In this document: one piece after another, positions 56,080 through 64,000 of the stretch | Layout of the letters: the number at the start of each line of letters is the position of its first letter | Position numbering within the stretch: the stretch's first letter is position 1 | Assembly: GCF_013488225.1 (NCBI RefSeq) | Contig: NZ_CP041238.1 | Span: 3,817,501-3,881,500 of the forward strand | Source of the DNA: Sinorhizobium mexicanum | GTDB taxonomy: Bacteria; Pseudomonadota; Alphaproteobacteria; Rhizobiales; Rhizobiaceae | DNA length: 64,000 bases | Direction of reading: 5' to 3' | Program-made: the position numbers and the translations under genes | Notes under the pieces: model-generated | Told to the model about the DNA's origin: nothing | The model's database searches: none | Seen by the model: the letters and a program-made list of their open reading frames with translations, nothing else

Positions 56080-57192
56080 ATGGGCCCGTTTCCGCACGAC
56101 GCACCACCCCCAAAGATCAGCGCGGAGAATCCCGCCGGGACGGACGGCTTCGAATTCGTCGAATTCGCGCATCCCGAGCCGGAGAAGCTGAAGGAGCTCT
56201 TCGCGCGCATGGGATATGCGGCCGTCGCCAAGCACCGGACGAAGGACATCACTGTCTGGCGGCAGGGTGACATCAACTACATCGTCAACGCCGAGCCGGG
56301 CTCCCATGCCATGCGCTTCGTCGACAAGCACGGTCCTTGCGCCCCGTCGATGGCTTGGCGCGTCGTCGATGCGAAGCATGCGTTCGAACACGCCGTTTCC
56401 AACGGTGCCGAGCCTTACACCGGCAACGACAAGTGCCTTGATGTTCCGGCAATCGTCGGTATTGGCGGCTCGCTCCTCTACTTCGTCGAAACATATGGCG
56501 ACAAGGGCTCGGCCTATGACGCCGAGTTTGAATGGCTGGGCGAGCGCGATCCGAAGCCCACCGGCGTCGGTTTCTACTATCTCGACCACCTGACCCATAA
56601 CGTCTATCGCGGCAATATGGACAAGTGGTGGGCGTTCTATCGTGAACTGTTCAACTTCAAGCAGATCCACTTCTTCGACATAGACGGCCGCATCACCGGC
56701 CTCGTCAGCCGCGCAATCACCTCGCCTTGCGGCAAGATCCGCATCCCCTTGAACGAATCCAAGGACGATACCAGTCAGATCGAGGAATATCTGAAGAAGT
56801 ACAAGGGCGAAGGTATCCAGCACATCGCGGTCGGAACCGAAGCGATCTACGACGCAACCGACAAGCTTGCGGAAAATGGTCTCAAGTTCATGCCCGGCCC
56901 GCCGGAGACCTACTACGAAATGTCACGCGAGCGTGTCCACGGCCATGACGAGCCGATCGACCGGATGAAGAAGCACGGCATCCTGATCGATGGCGAAGGC
57001 GTGGTGAATGGCGGCATGACGAAGATCCTGCTGCAGATCTTCTCGAGAACCGTTATCGGACCGATCTTCTTCGAATTCATCCAGCGCAAGGGGGATGAGG
57101 GCTTCGGTGAGGGTAATTTCCGCGCCCTATTCGAATCGATCGAGGCCGATCAGATCCGCCGCGGCGCACTTGGACCGCAGGCCGCCGAATAG
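56080..57192 (+). CDS. hppD: 4-Hydroxyphenylpyruvate dioxygenase
   Basis: Converts 4-hydroxyphenylpyruvate to homogentisate with Fe(II). The 370-aa protein has two VOC-type halves; iron ligands are His in YYLDHLTHNVYRG, His in GEGIQHIAVGTEAIYD and Glu in GFGEGNFRALFESIE near the C-terminus. ATG 56080 is preferred because AGGAGG lies nine bases before it; that motif lies inside a longer frame from 56062. With hmgA, maiA and the hydrolase it completes tyrosine to fumarate plus acetoacetate. Confidence 0.95.
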   Translation: MGPFPHDAPPPKISAENPAGTDGFEFVEFAHPEPEKLKELFARMGYAAVAKHRTKDITVWRQGDINYIVNAEPGSHAMRFVDKHGPCAPSMAWRVVDAKHAFEHAVSNGAEPYTGNDKCLDVPAIVGIGGSLLYFVETYGDKGSAYDAEFEWLGERDPKPTGVGFYYLDHLTHNVYRGNMDKWWAFYRELFNFKQIHFFDIDGRITGLVSRAITSPCGKIRIPLNESKDDTSQIEEYLKKYKGEGIQHIAVGTEAIYDATDKLAENGLKFMPGPPETYYEMSRERVHGHDEPIDRMKKHGILIDGEGVVNGGMTKILLQIFSRTVIGPIFFEFIQRKGDEGFGEGNFRALFESIEADQIRRGALGPQAAE

Positions 57193-57213
57193 GTTTCAGT
57201 GCCGAGAATGCAG

Positions 57214-57244
57214 AAAGGCCCCTCGCCGGCAGCGAGGGGCCTTT
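57214..57244 (+). terminator. Terminator of hppD
   Basis: A 13-base perfect stem AAAGGCCCCTCGC/GCGAGGGGCCTTT with loop CGGCA, followed by CGTTTG. The A and T ends allow action in both directions, also for the convergent LuxR gene. Confidence 0.9.
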
Positions 57245-57269
57245 CGTTTGATGACGCCTCGGATGCTCG

Positions 57270-58058
57270 TCAGTTCCAGCGGGAACCAAGCCGCACTTCC
57301 GACATACCGCGGTCCGCCTCATGCGTGAAATAGCGGGAGGCGGCCTCCGTCCGGTTACGCACGTTCATCTTCTTGTAGATGTTGCGCACATGGACCTTGA
57401 CGGTGTTTTCCGACAGGCCGAGACGATCGGCAATGATCTTGTTCTGTGTCCCCATGCAGATCAGATCGAGAATCTGCACCTCGCGCGCTGTCAGCACGCC
57501 CATGCCTGCATCGCGTTTCGGCTCCGGGGCAACAAAGGCTTCGACGACCGCTTCCCGCCGGACGCGAAGAGCTTCGCCGGCGAGCCTTACCGGAGCAAGG
57601 CGCCTAAGCAGCGCCGCCGGAAAATGTTCGCCGCCCTTCATCAGAAGATCGATGACGGTCAGGCAGACGTCCAGATGCAGATTGAGAGGCAGCACGCCGT
57701 GAATCAGTCCTTCATCGACAAAGCCAGCGATCGATGAATCGAGCGCCTCCGCATCCTCCACCACAAGCCCGATCGCGGCCTTCGGGTGGAATTCATGGAT
57801 CATCCTGAGAACGGACGGAAAGGTCGCCACCGGTAAGCGATAAAGCATGACCAGCCTGACGTCGACGAGGTTGCCGTCAAGCAGGCTTTCCGGATCGGAC
57901 AGACTGACTACATCCTGGCCCTGAAACCGCCCCCCGACCGCCTGCATCAGGCATTCAGCGAACAGGTCCACCTTGGCGAGCATTACGATCTTACTTTTCG
58001 TAGGTAATACTTTGTTGTTGTCTTCAAAATCGCTCAGGTCCGAGCTCGTACGGTACAT
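57270..58058 (-). CDS. LuxR/NarL-type regulator with degenerate receiver
   Basis: A 262-aa protein. The C-terminal HTH is clear (LTAREVQILDLICMGTQNKIIADRLGLSENTVKVHVRNIYKKMNV, read in order, about residues 190-235). The N-terminal 120 residues have receiver-like spacing but the segment that should carry the phosphorylated Asp reads RLVMLYRLP, with Tyr in that place, so control by phosphorylation is unlikely. GGAGGGG precedes the ATG. It diverges from the type I secretion locus across 1 kb and is the obvious candidate regulator. Confidence 0.85.
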   Translation of the reverse strand: MYRTSSDLSDFEDNNKVLPTKSKIVMLAKVDLFAECLMQAVGGRFQGQDVVSLSDPESLLDGNLVDVRLVMLYRLPVATFPSVLRMIHEFHPKAAIGLVVEDAEALDSSIAGFVDEGLIHGVLPLNLHLDVCLTVIDLLMKGGEHFPAALLRRLAPVRLAGEALRVRREAVVEAFVAPEPKRDAGMGVLTAREVQILDLICMGTQNKIIADRLGLSENTVKVHVRNIYKKMNVRNRTEAASRYFTHEADRGMSEVRLGSRWN

Positions 58059-58841
58059 TTATCCCCTCCTTGGGAAATTCCCATTTATTTTAATGGGTGT
58101 TCCAACCCCACTTGGAGCAGCCCGCGTTTGAAAAATTTCTTCAAATACTGCGCAATAATAACGAATAAAAAATTCGCTATAGCTAATGTATCGTAAAGAT
58201 GGGGGAGGCGAAACCACCCAAAAGGGTTAGATGCTCGTCGGGTTCGCGTCTAAATCGTTCGAAAACGAACCAATTTTGGGCTAGTCGGCTTCGAAAGGGC
58301 GCTGAGCCAGGCACCCCTGGTTTTCGAGGGGGAATTCCAGGCGATCGCTGCCACTGGAAAAATGGTGGTGCGGTGGATGCCAGCCTTCGCTCGGACCGCG
58401 ATGCGCGGCGCATGGGCGAGCCACGGGCATAGCTACAACGGATTATGCGCTACCCCCATCGAAGGTGGTAGATGCAGCATAAGACAACCAAAATTGGCAT
58501 GCCACGGTTTTGCCGCGTGTACGCGACAGCGTCGTGCGAGCCAGCCTAACAATTTGAATTAGCCTATGAATTCCTATTGCTCGCCGATAGCCCGTATGAC
58601 TGCAGGCCCCACCGCAAATAGAACCCCTCTCAAACGCAGTGTGCCAGATTCACAAGTATTAACATTACGTTAACCGCACTGATCGGCAAGGTGAAAGATT
58701 CAAAAAAGCCATTGAATACAAGAGACTAACCACAATTGATGTCTTTTACTCCTCCGCATTCGGGCTCACACTACCATCGTCGCGCTGGAGTTTGCACGAC
58801 CCACGGACTGCTCTTGTATCATGCGTCGCAGCCGCGGAGTA

Positions 58842-58869
58842 CATATATCGAGCTGCTACTCGACATATG
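58842..58869. promoter_or_regulatory. 28-bp inverted repeat upstream of the secretion locus
   Basis: Arms CATATATCGAG and CTCGACATATG pair at 10 of 11 positions around CTGCTA. Its size and position, about 210 bp before the first gene, fit a dimeric regulator site such as that of the divergent LuxR protein. Confidence 0.45.
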
Positions 58870-59005
58870 ATGTAACCAGTATTTGTAGTACGTAGCAATT
58901 TATGTCGAAGTACATACAAGCAATTATACTATGAATACAAAGGGAATATATCGGAACCCAACAGGCGAATTATCTTTTATAACGATTCGTCTGAACTTCA
59001 AAAGA

Positions 59006-59058
59006 GAGCCAGCTCCGCAAGAATCCTATAAAAGATGAAAGGGTTTCGGCGCTGGCTC
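59006..59058 (+). promoter_or_regulatory. Leader hairpin before the 235-aa gene
   Basis: GAGCCAGC and GCTGGCTC are perfect 8-base arms around 37 nt, ending a few bases before the ribosome binding site AAGGGAG of the gene at 59080. It could modulate translation. Confidence 0.4.
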
Positions 59059-59079
59059 CCTCTGCGAAGGGAGTTGTAG

Positions 59080-59787
59080 ATGACCGATACCCCGTTAAAG
59101 GATTTTCGGGCCGACGACAGTATCAACACCGATGACGACTTGAAAGTTGGCGCGCTTGCCGACGGGCTTGCGAATGGCAGCGTCAATGTCCCGAAAGTCG
59201 ACTTCGACGCGCCGAGCCATCGCAGCATTGCCGACGGCAACACCACCAGCAAGTTCGACGCAAAGGAAACCGTTGACCACCGCGACACCCATCCCTCCGT
59301 CAGTGAACCTCCTGCACTGGACGACACCAGCGGTTTCGGCAATGTCGGCATCGGGGCTGATGTCACGTTCGATCTCGGCGACGACCTTTCTTTCAGCTTG
59401 AACCTCGATCGCATCCTCGAGCATTCGCTGAGTGCCGTCGGCAGCGACGCCGGTTTCACCATCGTGCAGGCAAACACCCTCGCTGATCAGGACCATGCCT
59501 ATAGCGTCAAGATGAGCAACGCCAATGCCGACAACGCTCCGCATGCGGATGGCGGGCATGCGGAAAGCGGCGACGGCATGCACTTCGGCACGAGCTCCGA
59601 CTGGGATCTCAAGGCCGGCCACGAGCTTGATGCCGGTGCCAAGGCCGATGCGTCCGCGACCCTTGCAAACGGGGATTTCCATCAAGAGATCGTTCAGGGC
59701 GCGAACCTCCTTAGCAACGCCGTCGACGCCAATGTCGTCGGCGGCGACTTGCACGTGACGTCTATTGGGCAGGACAGCGACGGTTGA
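59080..59787 (+). CDS. Acidic protein of unknown function in the secretion locus
   Basis: A 235-aa protein rich in Asp, Ala, Gly and Asn, with no signal peptide, membrane helix or cysteine, typical of type I secretion substrates. The last 30 residues (LLSNAVDANVVGGDLHVTSIGQDSDG) resemble the first half of the repeat in the 709-aa protein encoded next. No enzyme motif was recognised. AAGGGAG six bases before ATG supports the start. It may be a secreted companion or a surface-retained subunit. Confidence 0.7.
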   Translation: MTDTPLKDFRADDSINTDDDLKVGALADGLANGSVNVPKVDFDAPSHRSIADGNTTSKFDAKETVDHRDTHPSVSEPPALDDTSGFGNVGIGADVTFDLGDDLSFSLNLDRILEHSLSAVGSDAGFTIVQANTLADQDHAYSVKMSNANADNAPHADGGHAESGDGMHFGTSSDWDLKAGHELDAGAKADASATLANGDFHQEIVQGANLLSNAVDANVVGGDLHVTSIGQDSDG

Positions 59788-59935
59788 TTGATCCTTGGAG
59801 ACGAAGGCATGTGTGCTGGCTGGCCGCACCGGTGCACAGATGGATGGTTGATTTGGGGTCGGTTCAACGCGCCTTGGCAATCGCCGGTCGGCCCGCCGAG
59901 GTCTCCCTTTGCTGCCGGAGGGAAGGATCGGGGTA

Positions 59936-62065
59936 ATGCACGCGGAGAAGGTCAACGAAATCGTCGCGCATTTCCTTGGGCTGTTCGGGACGGCGACCGA
60001 TGAGGCACGCATAAGGCATCAATATCTGCAGGGAAGCGAAATCTGGAAGCCCGCACCCGAGGACACCGGCGGCGACACGCCGTTACCCCAGTTCAAGTGC
60101 TCTTTCGAACTGAAAGACTACGATCCGGACATTTCCTATCAACCATCCGGCTACCGGCTCGACGGCTTCGATTTCGTCGGGCGCACGCAATTCGCCGACG
60201 ACCACGCCCCGGATCCGGTCTCGCTGGACGGCTTGGTCGTCCAGCCAACACTTTTCGACACCGTGGCCGGTCCGTCCGACATCGTACCGGACCACGCGGC
60301 AATGCATCATGCGGGACCACAACATGCGCCGATCGTCGAGGAGAGCCCGGATCCGGGCAGCGGCCAAATCCTGCAGGTCAATCTCATTCACGATGACGAC
60401 GTCCTCAACATGAGCGGTTCACCGATGGACGCCGGTGACACGAGCTACGTCACCGAAAAGCTCGCGGAATACGTCGCGGAAGCAACGAGTGCCTCACCGC
60501 TCGCGCAATTGAGCCAGATCGACAGTGTCGATGCGCTTTCGGCACTTGCCGCGAATCTCAAGGCCCTCGCTGCGACGGTGCGTGCCGAAGAGCCGCAGAC
60601 GCCGAACGATCCCGCTACGCCCGTGGACCATATGCCGGTCCCGTCGCTTGGAACGGTCGCGCCGGTCGATCTGCCGGAAGACGACGGCGGTACAACGGTT
60701 CTCGCAGCGGACGACATCGAAGGCGTCCATGTGAACGGCACGCCTGTCGAGGTTCTTCCCGAACTCGCCGACTTCCTGCCCGTTGGTCACTCCACCGCAC
60801 TCCCATCCGCCGGCGCAAACGATGTCGACGAGGCGGTTCAGCCGGACAGCAACAGTGGCGGCACGCTGGACGTCGAGGCGGGAGCCAACACGGTCGGCAG
60901 CTTCGCAAGCATCGTCAGTGGCAGCGCAGCGGCATCGGTCACGGTCGTGATGGGCGATTACCACCAGATCGACGTCATCTCGCAATCCTACGTCTACGCC
61001 GATAACGGCAAGGTGAATGGCTCCTTCGCCGAGAGCGCTCACGAAGCCGTCTCGCAAACCATCGCCATGAACATCGCAAATTTCGAGCATCACGATTTCG
61101 AGGCGCCGGCACGCGAGACAGCAGACACCGCAGACCAATTGTCGGCCTTCCCGACGAGCTGGCGCGTCGACGTCGTCGAGGGCGATCTGTCGATCGTTCA
61201 CTGGATCGAACAGTATAATTTCGTCAGCGACAACGATACCGTCGCGATCACGACCAGCGGCGTGGAAACGACCGTGCTCACGGGGGGAAACGCTGCGGTC
61301 AATTTCGCCTCGTTCCTCGATTTCGGCACTCAGCACGACCTTGTGATCGTAGGCGGCCATATCCTGGACATGAACATCATCAGCCAGGTCTCGGTCCTCT
61401 ACGACAATGATCAGATCCAGGGCATCTCCGCCGGCAACGGCATCATCCTCGATGAAAGCGGCAATCTCGTCTGGAACAGCGCATCGATCGAAAACATCGG
61501 CGACAACGAGCGCTTCGAGGGCGTGCCGGACTATATGCACCAGGCCGTCGACAATATTCGCGAGGGCACGAACGACCTGCCGGAAGCACTGGCGCACGAT
61601 CAGGACTTCGCGGGCTACACGGGCCTGCGTGTCCTCTACATCACCGGCAATCTCTATGACGTCAACGTCATCAAACAGGTCAGCATTCTCGGTGACGCCG
61701 ACGCAGTCACCTACACCGCCGTCAAAGCTCCGGAAGGGACCGATACCGAAGTGACCGTGCACGTCGGCGACAATGCGGTGGTCAATGTCGCCCAGATCAT
61801 CGACTACGACAGCTTTGGCCACACGACCTATGTCGGCGGCGAGCTCTATTCCGATACCATCCTTATCCAGTCCGGGATTGTCGACATCGGCCGGGATGGC
61901 GACACGTTGAACTTCCAGCCGGACGGGCTCGTAAACGAGGTGATTGCATTCGTCGGCGAAGACGATCCGGCACCGGGCCTCGGCGAGCACGCCGGCGATA
62001 CCGCCAACGAGACGTCGTGGTGCGACAATCAGTGGAACGACGTCATGCACACGGTGCTGACATAA
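59936..62065 (+). CDS. Large repetitive protein, putative type I secretion substrate
   Basis: A 709-aa acidic protein without signal peptide. Residues 1-330 are non-repetitive and Pro/Asp-rich. From about 335 there are five diverged units, near 335, 409, 466, 563 and 629. Each has the pattern V-x-x-G-(5-6)-(D/N)-x-x-I-x-Q-x-x-x-x-x-D-x-D-x-V; clear examples are GGHILDMNIISQVSVLYDND and GNLYDVNVIKQVSILGDAD. RTX nonapeptides (GGxGxDxx) are absent. The C-terminus is WCDNQWNDVMHTVLT. ATG 59936 follows GGAGGGAAGG. A secreted or surface protein exported by the next gene product is inferred. Confidence 0.75.
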   Translation: MHAEKVNEIVAHFLGLFGTATDEARIRHQYLQGSEIWKPAPEDTGGDTPLPQFKCSFELKDYDPDISYQPSGYRLDGFDFVGRTQFADDHAPDPVSLDGLVVQPTLFDTVAGPSDIVPDHAAMHHAGPQHAPIVEESPDPGSGQILQVNLIHDDDVLNMSGSPMDAGDTSYVTEKLAEYVAEATSASPLAQLSQIDSVDALSALAANLKALAATVRAEEPQTPNDPATPVDHMPVPSLGTVAPVDLPEDDGGTTVLAADDIEGVHVNGTPVEVLPELADFLPVGHSTALPSAGANDVDEAVQPDSNSGGTLDVEAGANTVGSFASIVSGSAAASVTVVMGDYHQIDVISQSYVYADNGKVNGSFAESAHEAVSQTIAMNIANFEHHDFEAPARETADTADQLSAFPTSWRVDVVEGDLSIVHWIEQYNFVSDNDTVAITTSGVETTVLTGGNAAVNFASFLDFGTQHDLVIVGGHILDMNIISQVSVLYDNDQIQGISAGNGIILDESGNLVWNSASIENIGDNERFEGVPDYMHQAVDNIREGTNDLPEALAHDQDFAGYTGLRVLYITGNLYDVNVIKQVSILGDADAVTYTAVKAPEGTDTEVTVHVGDNAVVNVAQIIDYDSFGHTTYVGGELYSDTILIQSGIVDIGRDGDTLNFQPDGLVNEVIAFVGEDDPAPGLGEHAGDTANETSWCDNQWNDVMHTVLT

Positions 62066-62086
62066 CGGCGATCGCGAGGGAGTGCC

Positions 62087-64000
62087 ATGAACCACCTTTC
62101 CAAACGGTATGTCGGTGAAGGCAAACCGTTGTCGCACTCCGCACCGGAGCTGAAACTACCTGGCACGCCCAAAGTTTCCGTCGATCCCATCAACAATGTC
62201 TGTGAGGAACCGAAAGAGTCCGATGAGGACGCAGAAGGCCCATCGCCGCCTCGGGAGCAGCCGGGCAGCGAAAAGAAAAAGACACGCGGCAGCGAAGGCG
62301 GCAAGAACGATGCGCTCAAGAGCCTGCCCAGTCGGCCGTTATCGCCGACGATCAACAACGAACCCGGCCCTTTCAGCGAGGGTGAGCGCCGTCCGACCGC
62401 GCGTGACACCGGCGGGAAGTCCGCAGCCGACAATGGCGGAGAGGGAAAGGACACGTTTCACAGGCGCACGGGGCCGGTAAACTTCGCTGCAAGCCTGCAA
62501 GACTGCCTGGCTGCCGTCCGGCACAACATGCTGATCGTTGTCGTCTTCACTGTCGCGATCAACATTCTCGTCCTCGCCATCCCGATCTACCTGTTCCAGA
62601 TTTCCGACCGGGTGCTGACAAGCCGGTCGCAAGATACGTTGCTCATGCTGACGATCGCCGTCCTCGGCGCCATCGCTCTGCAGGTCATTCTTGACGCCAT
62701 TCGCCGCTTCATTCTGATGCGGACCGCAGTCGAGATCGAAGTCCAACTCGGCGCACCGATCCTTAGCGCCGCGGCGCGGGCATCTCTGCACGGCAACGGA
62801 CGAGACTACCAGGTGCTGAGCGACCTGCAGCAGCTTCGCGCCTTTATCACCTCCGGTACGCTGATCTCGTTCCTTGACGCACCTCTGACCCCGCTCTTCG
62901 TCGTCGTCGTCTATCTGATCCAGCCACAGCTCGGGCTGATTGTCGTCTCGTGCTGCATCGTTCTTTTCATCATTGCCTATCTCAACCAGAAAGCGACGAC
63001 GCGCTCGTTCAGCGAGGCCAACAGCTACCTCGGCCGCGCGAATTTTCATCTCGATTCGATGTCGCGAAATTCGCAGATCATCAATGCGCTGGCGATGATT
63101 CCGGAGGCGGTGAAGATGTGGGGGCACGAGACGGCCGGCTCGCTCAAGGCGCAGGTCTATGCCCAAGACCGCAACATCATGTTCGCCGGCGCCTCGAAGG
63201 CGGTGCGCATGTTCACCCAGGTGGCGCTCCTCGGCTGGGGCGCGCATTTGGCGATGATGGGACAACTGACGGGCGGCATGGTCATCGCCGCTTCCATCAT
63301 CGCGGGCCGTGCGCTCGCTCCGGTCGAAGGCGCGATCGAGGGCTGGAACCAGCTCAATCACTCGCGCACGGCCTATGGCCGGATCAGGCAACTTCTCCTG
63401 GGTTCGCCGCTGAATTTCCCCCGGCTGCGCTTGCCTAACCCGGAGGGCCGGCTCGATGTCGAACGCATCCTCTTCGTGCCGCCGCCACAGAAGCGCGTGA
63501 TCCTCAACGGCATATCGTTCTCGCTCGCCAAGGGAGAAGCGCTTGCCATCATCGGCAACTCGGGCTCCGGCAAGACGACGCTCGGCAAGATGCTGGTCGG
63601 ATCGATTCTGCCCACATCCGGCAGCGTCCGGCTCGATCTCATGGACTTGAGAAACTGGGATCAGCGTCAGTTCGGCGAAAGCATCGGCTATCTGCCGCAG
63701 GACGTGCAGCTCTTTCCCGGCACGATCAAAGCGAACATCTGCCGCATGCGCGACGATGTCGACGATGCCATGATCTACGACGCGGCCGTGCTCGCGGACG
63801 TGCATGACCTGATCGCCACGTTCCCACAGGGCTACGAGACAGTGGTCGCTGCAGACGGCGCTCCCCTTTCAGGCGGACAAAAGCAGCGGATTGCCCTCGC
63901 GCGAGCCTTCTTCGGCAATCCCAAATTCGTCGTCCTCGACGAGCCGAACTCGAACCTCGACAGCAATGGCGAGGCCGCTCTCGCCCGTGCGATTCTTCAT
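62087..64000 (+). CDS. Type I secretion ABC transporter (permease-ATPase), partial
   Basis: The first 638 residues of an inner-membrane exporter of the PrsD/HlyB-like type; the gene continues beyond the window. Residues 1-129 are a hydrophilic Lys/Glu/Pro-rich extension not usual in the family. The membrane domain starts near 145 (LIVVVFTVAINILVLAIPIY), with FLDAPLTPLFVVVVYLI later. Walker A is GNSGSGKTT at 490-498, the signature LSGGQKQR at 594-601, and Walker B FVVLDEP follows. It starts 21 bp after the 709-aa gene. A membrane-fusion partner is expected just outside the window. Confidence 0.9.
   Translation, partial: MNHLSKRYVGEGKPLSHSAPELKLPGTPKVSVDPINNVCEEPKESDEDAEGPSPPREQPGSEKKKTRGSEGGKNDALKSLPSRPLSPTINNEPGPFSEGERRPTARDTGGKSAADNGGEGKDTFHRRTGPVNFAASLQDCLAAVRHNMLIVVVFTVAINILVLAIPIYLFQISDRVLTSRSQDTLLMLTIAVLGAIALQVILDAIRRFILMRTAVEIEVQLGAPILSAAARASLHGNGRDYQVLSDLQQLRAFITSGTLISFLDAPLTPLFVVVVYLIQPQLGLIVVSCCIVLFIIAYLNQKATTRSFSEANSYLGRANFHLDSMSRNSQIINALAMIPEAVKMWGHETAGSLKAQVYAQDRNIMFAGASKAVRMFTQVALLGWGAHLAMMGQLTGGMVIAASIIAGRALAPVEGAIEGWNQLNHSRTAYGRIRQLLLGSPLNFPRLRLPNPEGRLDVERILFVPPPQKRVILNGISFSLAKGEALAIIGNSGSGKTTLGKMLVGSILPTSGSVRLDLMDLRNWDQRQFGESIGYLPQDVQLFPGTIKANICRMRDDVDDAMIYDAAVLADVHDLIATFPQGYETVVAADGAPLSGGQKQRIALARAFFGNPKFVVLDEPNSNLDSNGEAALARAILH

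Larger units (their letters stand above)
58059..59079. other. 1-kb AT-rich non-coding region
   Basis: Markedly richer in A and T than the rest of the window, mostly in its two ends and right half, with no reading frame of coding character. It holds small palindromes next to the LuxR start (GGGAAATTCCC; CCCATT/AATGGG at 58080-58097), the inverted repeat at 58842, and the leader hairpin at 59006. A GC-richer stretch at about 58290-58440 looks like older inserted or decayed sequence. Confidence 0.6.

Noticed and set aside
58183..58562. Short frames in the AT-rich gap
   Set aside because: Overlapping on both strands, Arg-rich or Pro-rich by chance, no start context.
59936..62065. RTX calcium-binding repeats in the type I substrate
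   Set aside because: No GGxGxDxx nonapeptide was found on reading the whole protein.
60494..62137. A 547-codon antisense frame over the repeat protein
   Set aside because: Arg/Asp/Val-rich mirror of the Asp-rich plus-strand gene, without its own ribosome binding site or domain. The plus-strand frame has the repeats and operon context.

Overview
The window is high-GC alphaproteobacterial DNA whose gene content and order match the chromosome of Sinorhizobium (Ensifer), close to S. meliloti, S. medicae or S. fredii. The supporting blocks are xylA/xylB, a flavonoid-type emrAB-emrR module, a fused Pha/Mrp antiporter operon, an aerobic cob cluster, modABC with a one-domain ModE, bkd-lpdV, and a homogentisate pathway. 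Several families of rhizobial intergenic palindromes also occur. The genus assignment is inferred from gene order and protein sequence. No rRNA, tRNA, CRISPR array or prophage was recognised.

Region by region. 0.2-4.5 kb: xylose catabolism (xylA, xylB, a LacI regulator with a near-perfect 24-bp operator). 4.6-9.7 kb: Tat-exported phosphoesterase and the EmrAB efflux pump with its divergent TetR regulator; two palindromes frame face-to-face promoters. 9.9-17.2 kb: AraC regulator, TerC protein, Glu- and Lys-tRNA synthetases, an anchored unknown protein, a relic of a dehydrogenase start, and a nucleoside hydrolase. 17.2-18.1 kb: an IS5-family element sitting exactly in the stop codon of the nucleoside hydrolase. 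18.2-23.6 kb: ligase-associated exonuclease plus ATP-dependent DNA ligase, then a CHASE-PAS-GGDEF-EAL protein. 23.7-29.8 kb: Pha/Mrp cation/proton antiporter operon with fused A and B subunits. 29.9-37.1 kb: cobF-G-H-I-J-L-M of the oxygen-dependent cobalamin pathway on the minus strand, with cobK inserted on the plus strand and overlapping both neighbours. 37.2-41.3 kb: ung, modABC and modE, with two ModE-type boxes before modA. 41.3-49 kb: an SDR enzyme, a FAD amine/amino-acid oxidoreductase, and the complete branched-chain 2-oxoacid dehydrogenase (E1a, E1b, E2, E3). 49.2-57.2 kb: thiolase flanked by direct composite repeats, purU, and tyrosine/homogentisate degradation (hppD, hmgA, maiA, fumarylacetoacetase) with MarR and Lrp regulators.

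57.3-64 kb is the least ordinary part. A LuxR-type regulator with a degenerate receiver diverges, across about 1 kb of AT-rich non-coding DNA, from three genes: a 235-aa acidic protein, a 709-aa protein with five diverged copies of an Asn/Asp-rich repeat and no RTX nonapeptides, and a type I secretion ABC transporter with an unusual hydrophilic N-terminal extension that runs off the window end. The small protein ends in what looks like a partial copy of the large protein's repeat. This locus is the best candidate for a poorly described export or surface-protein system.
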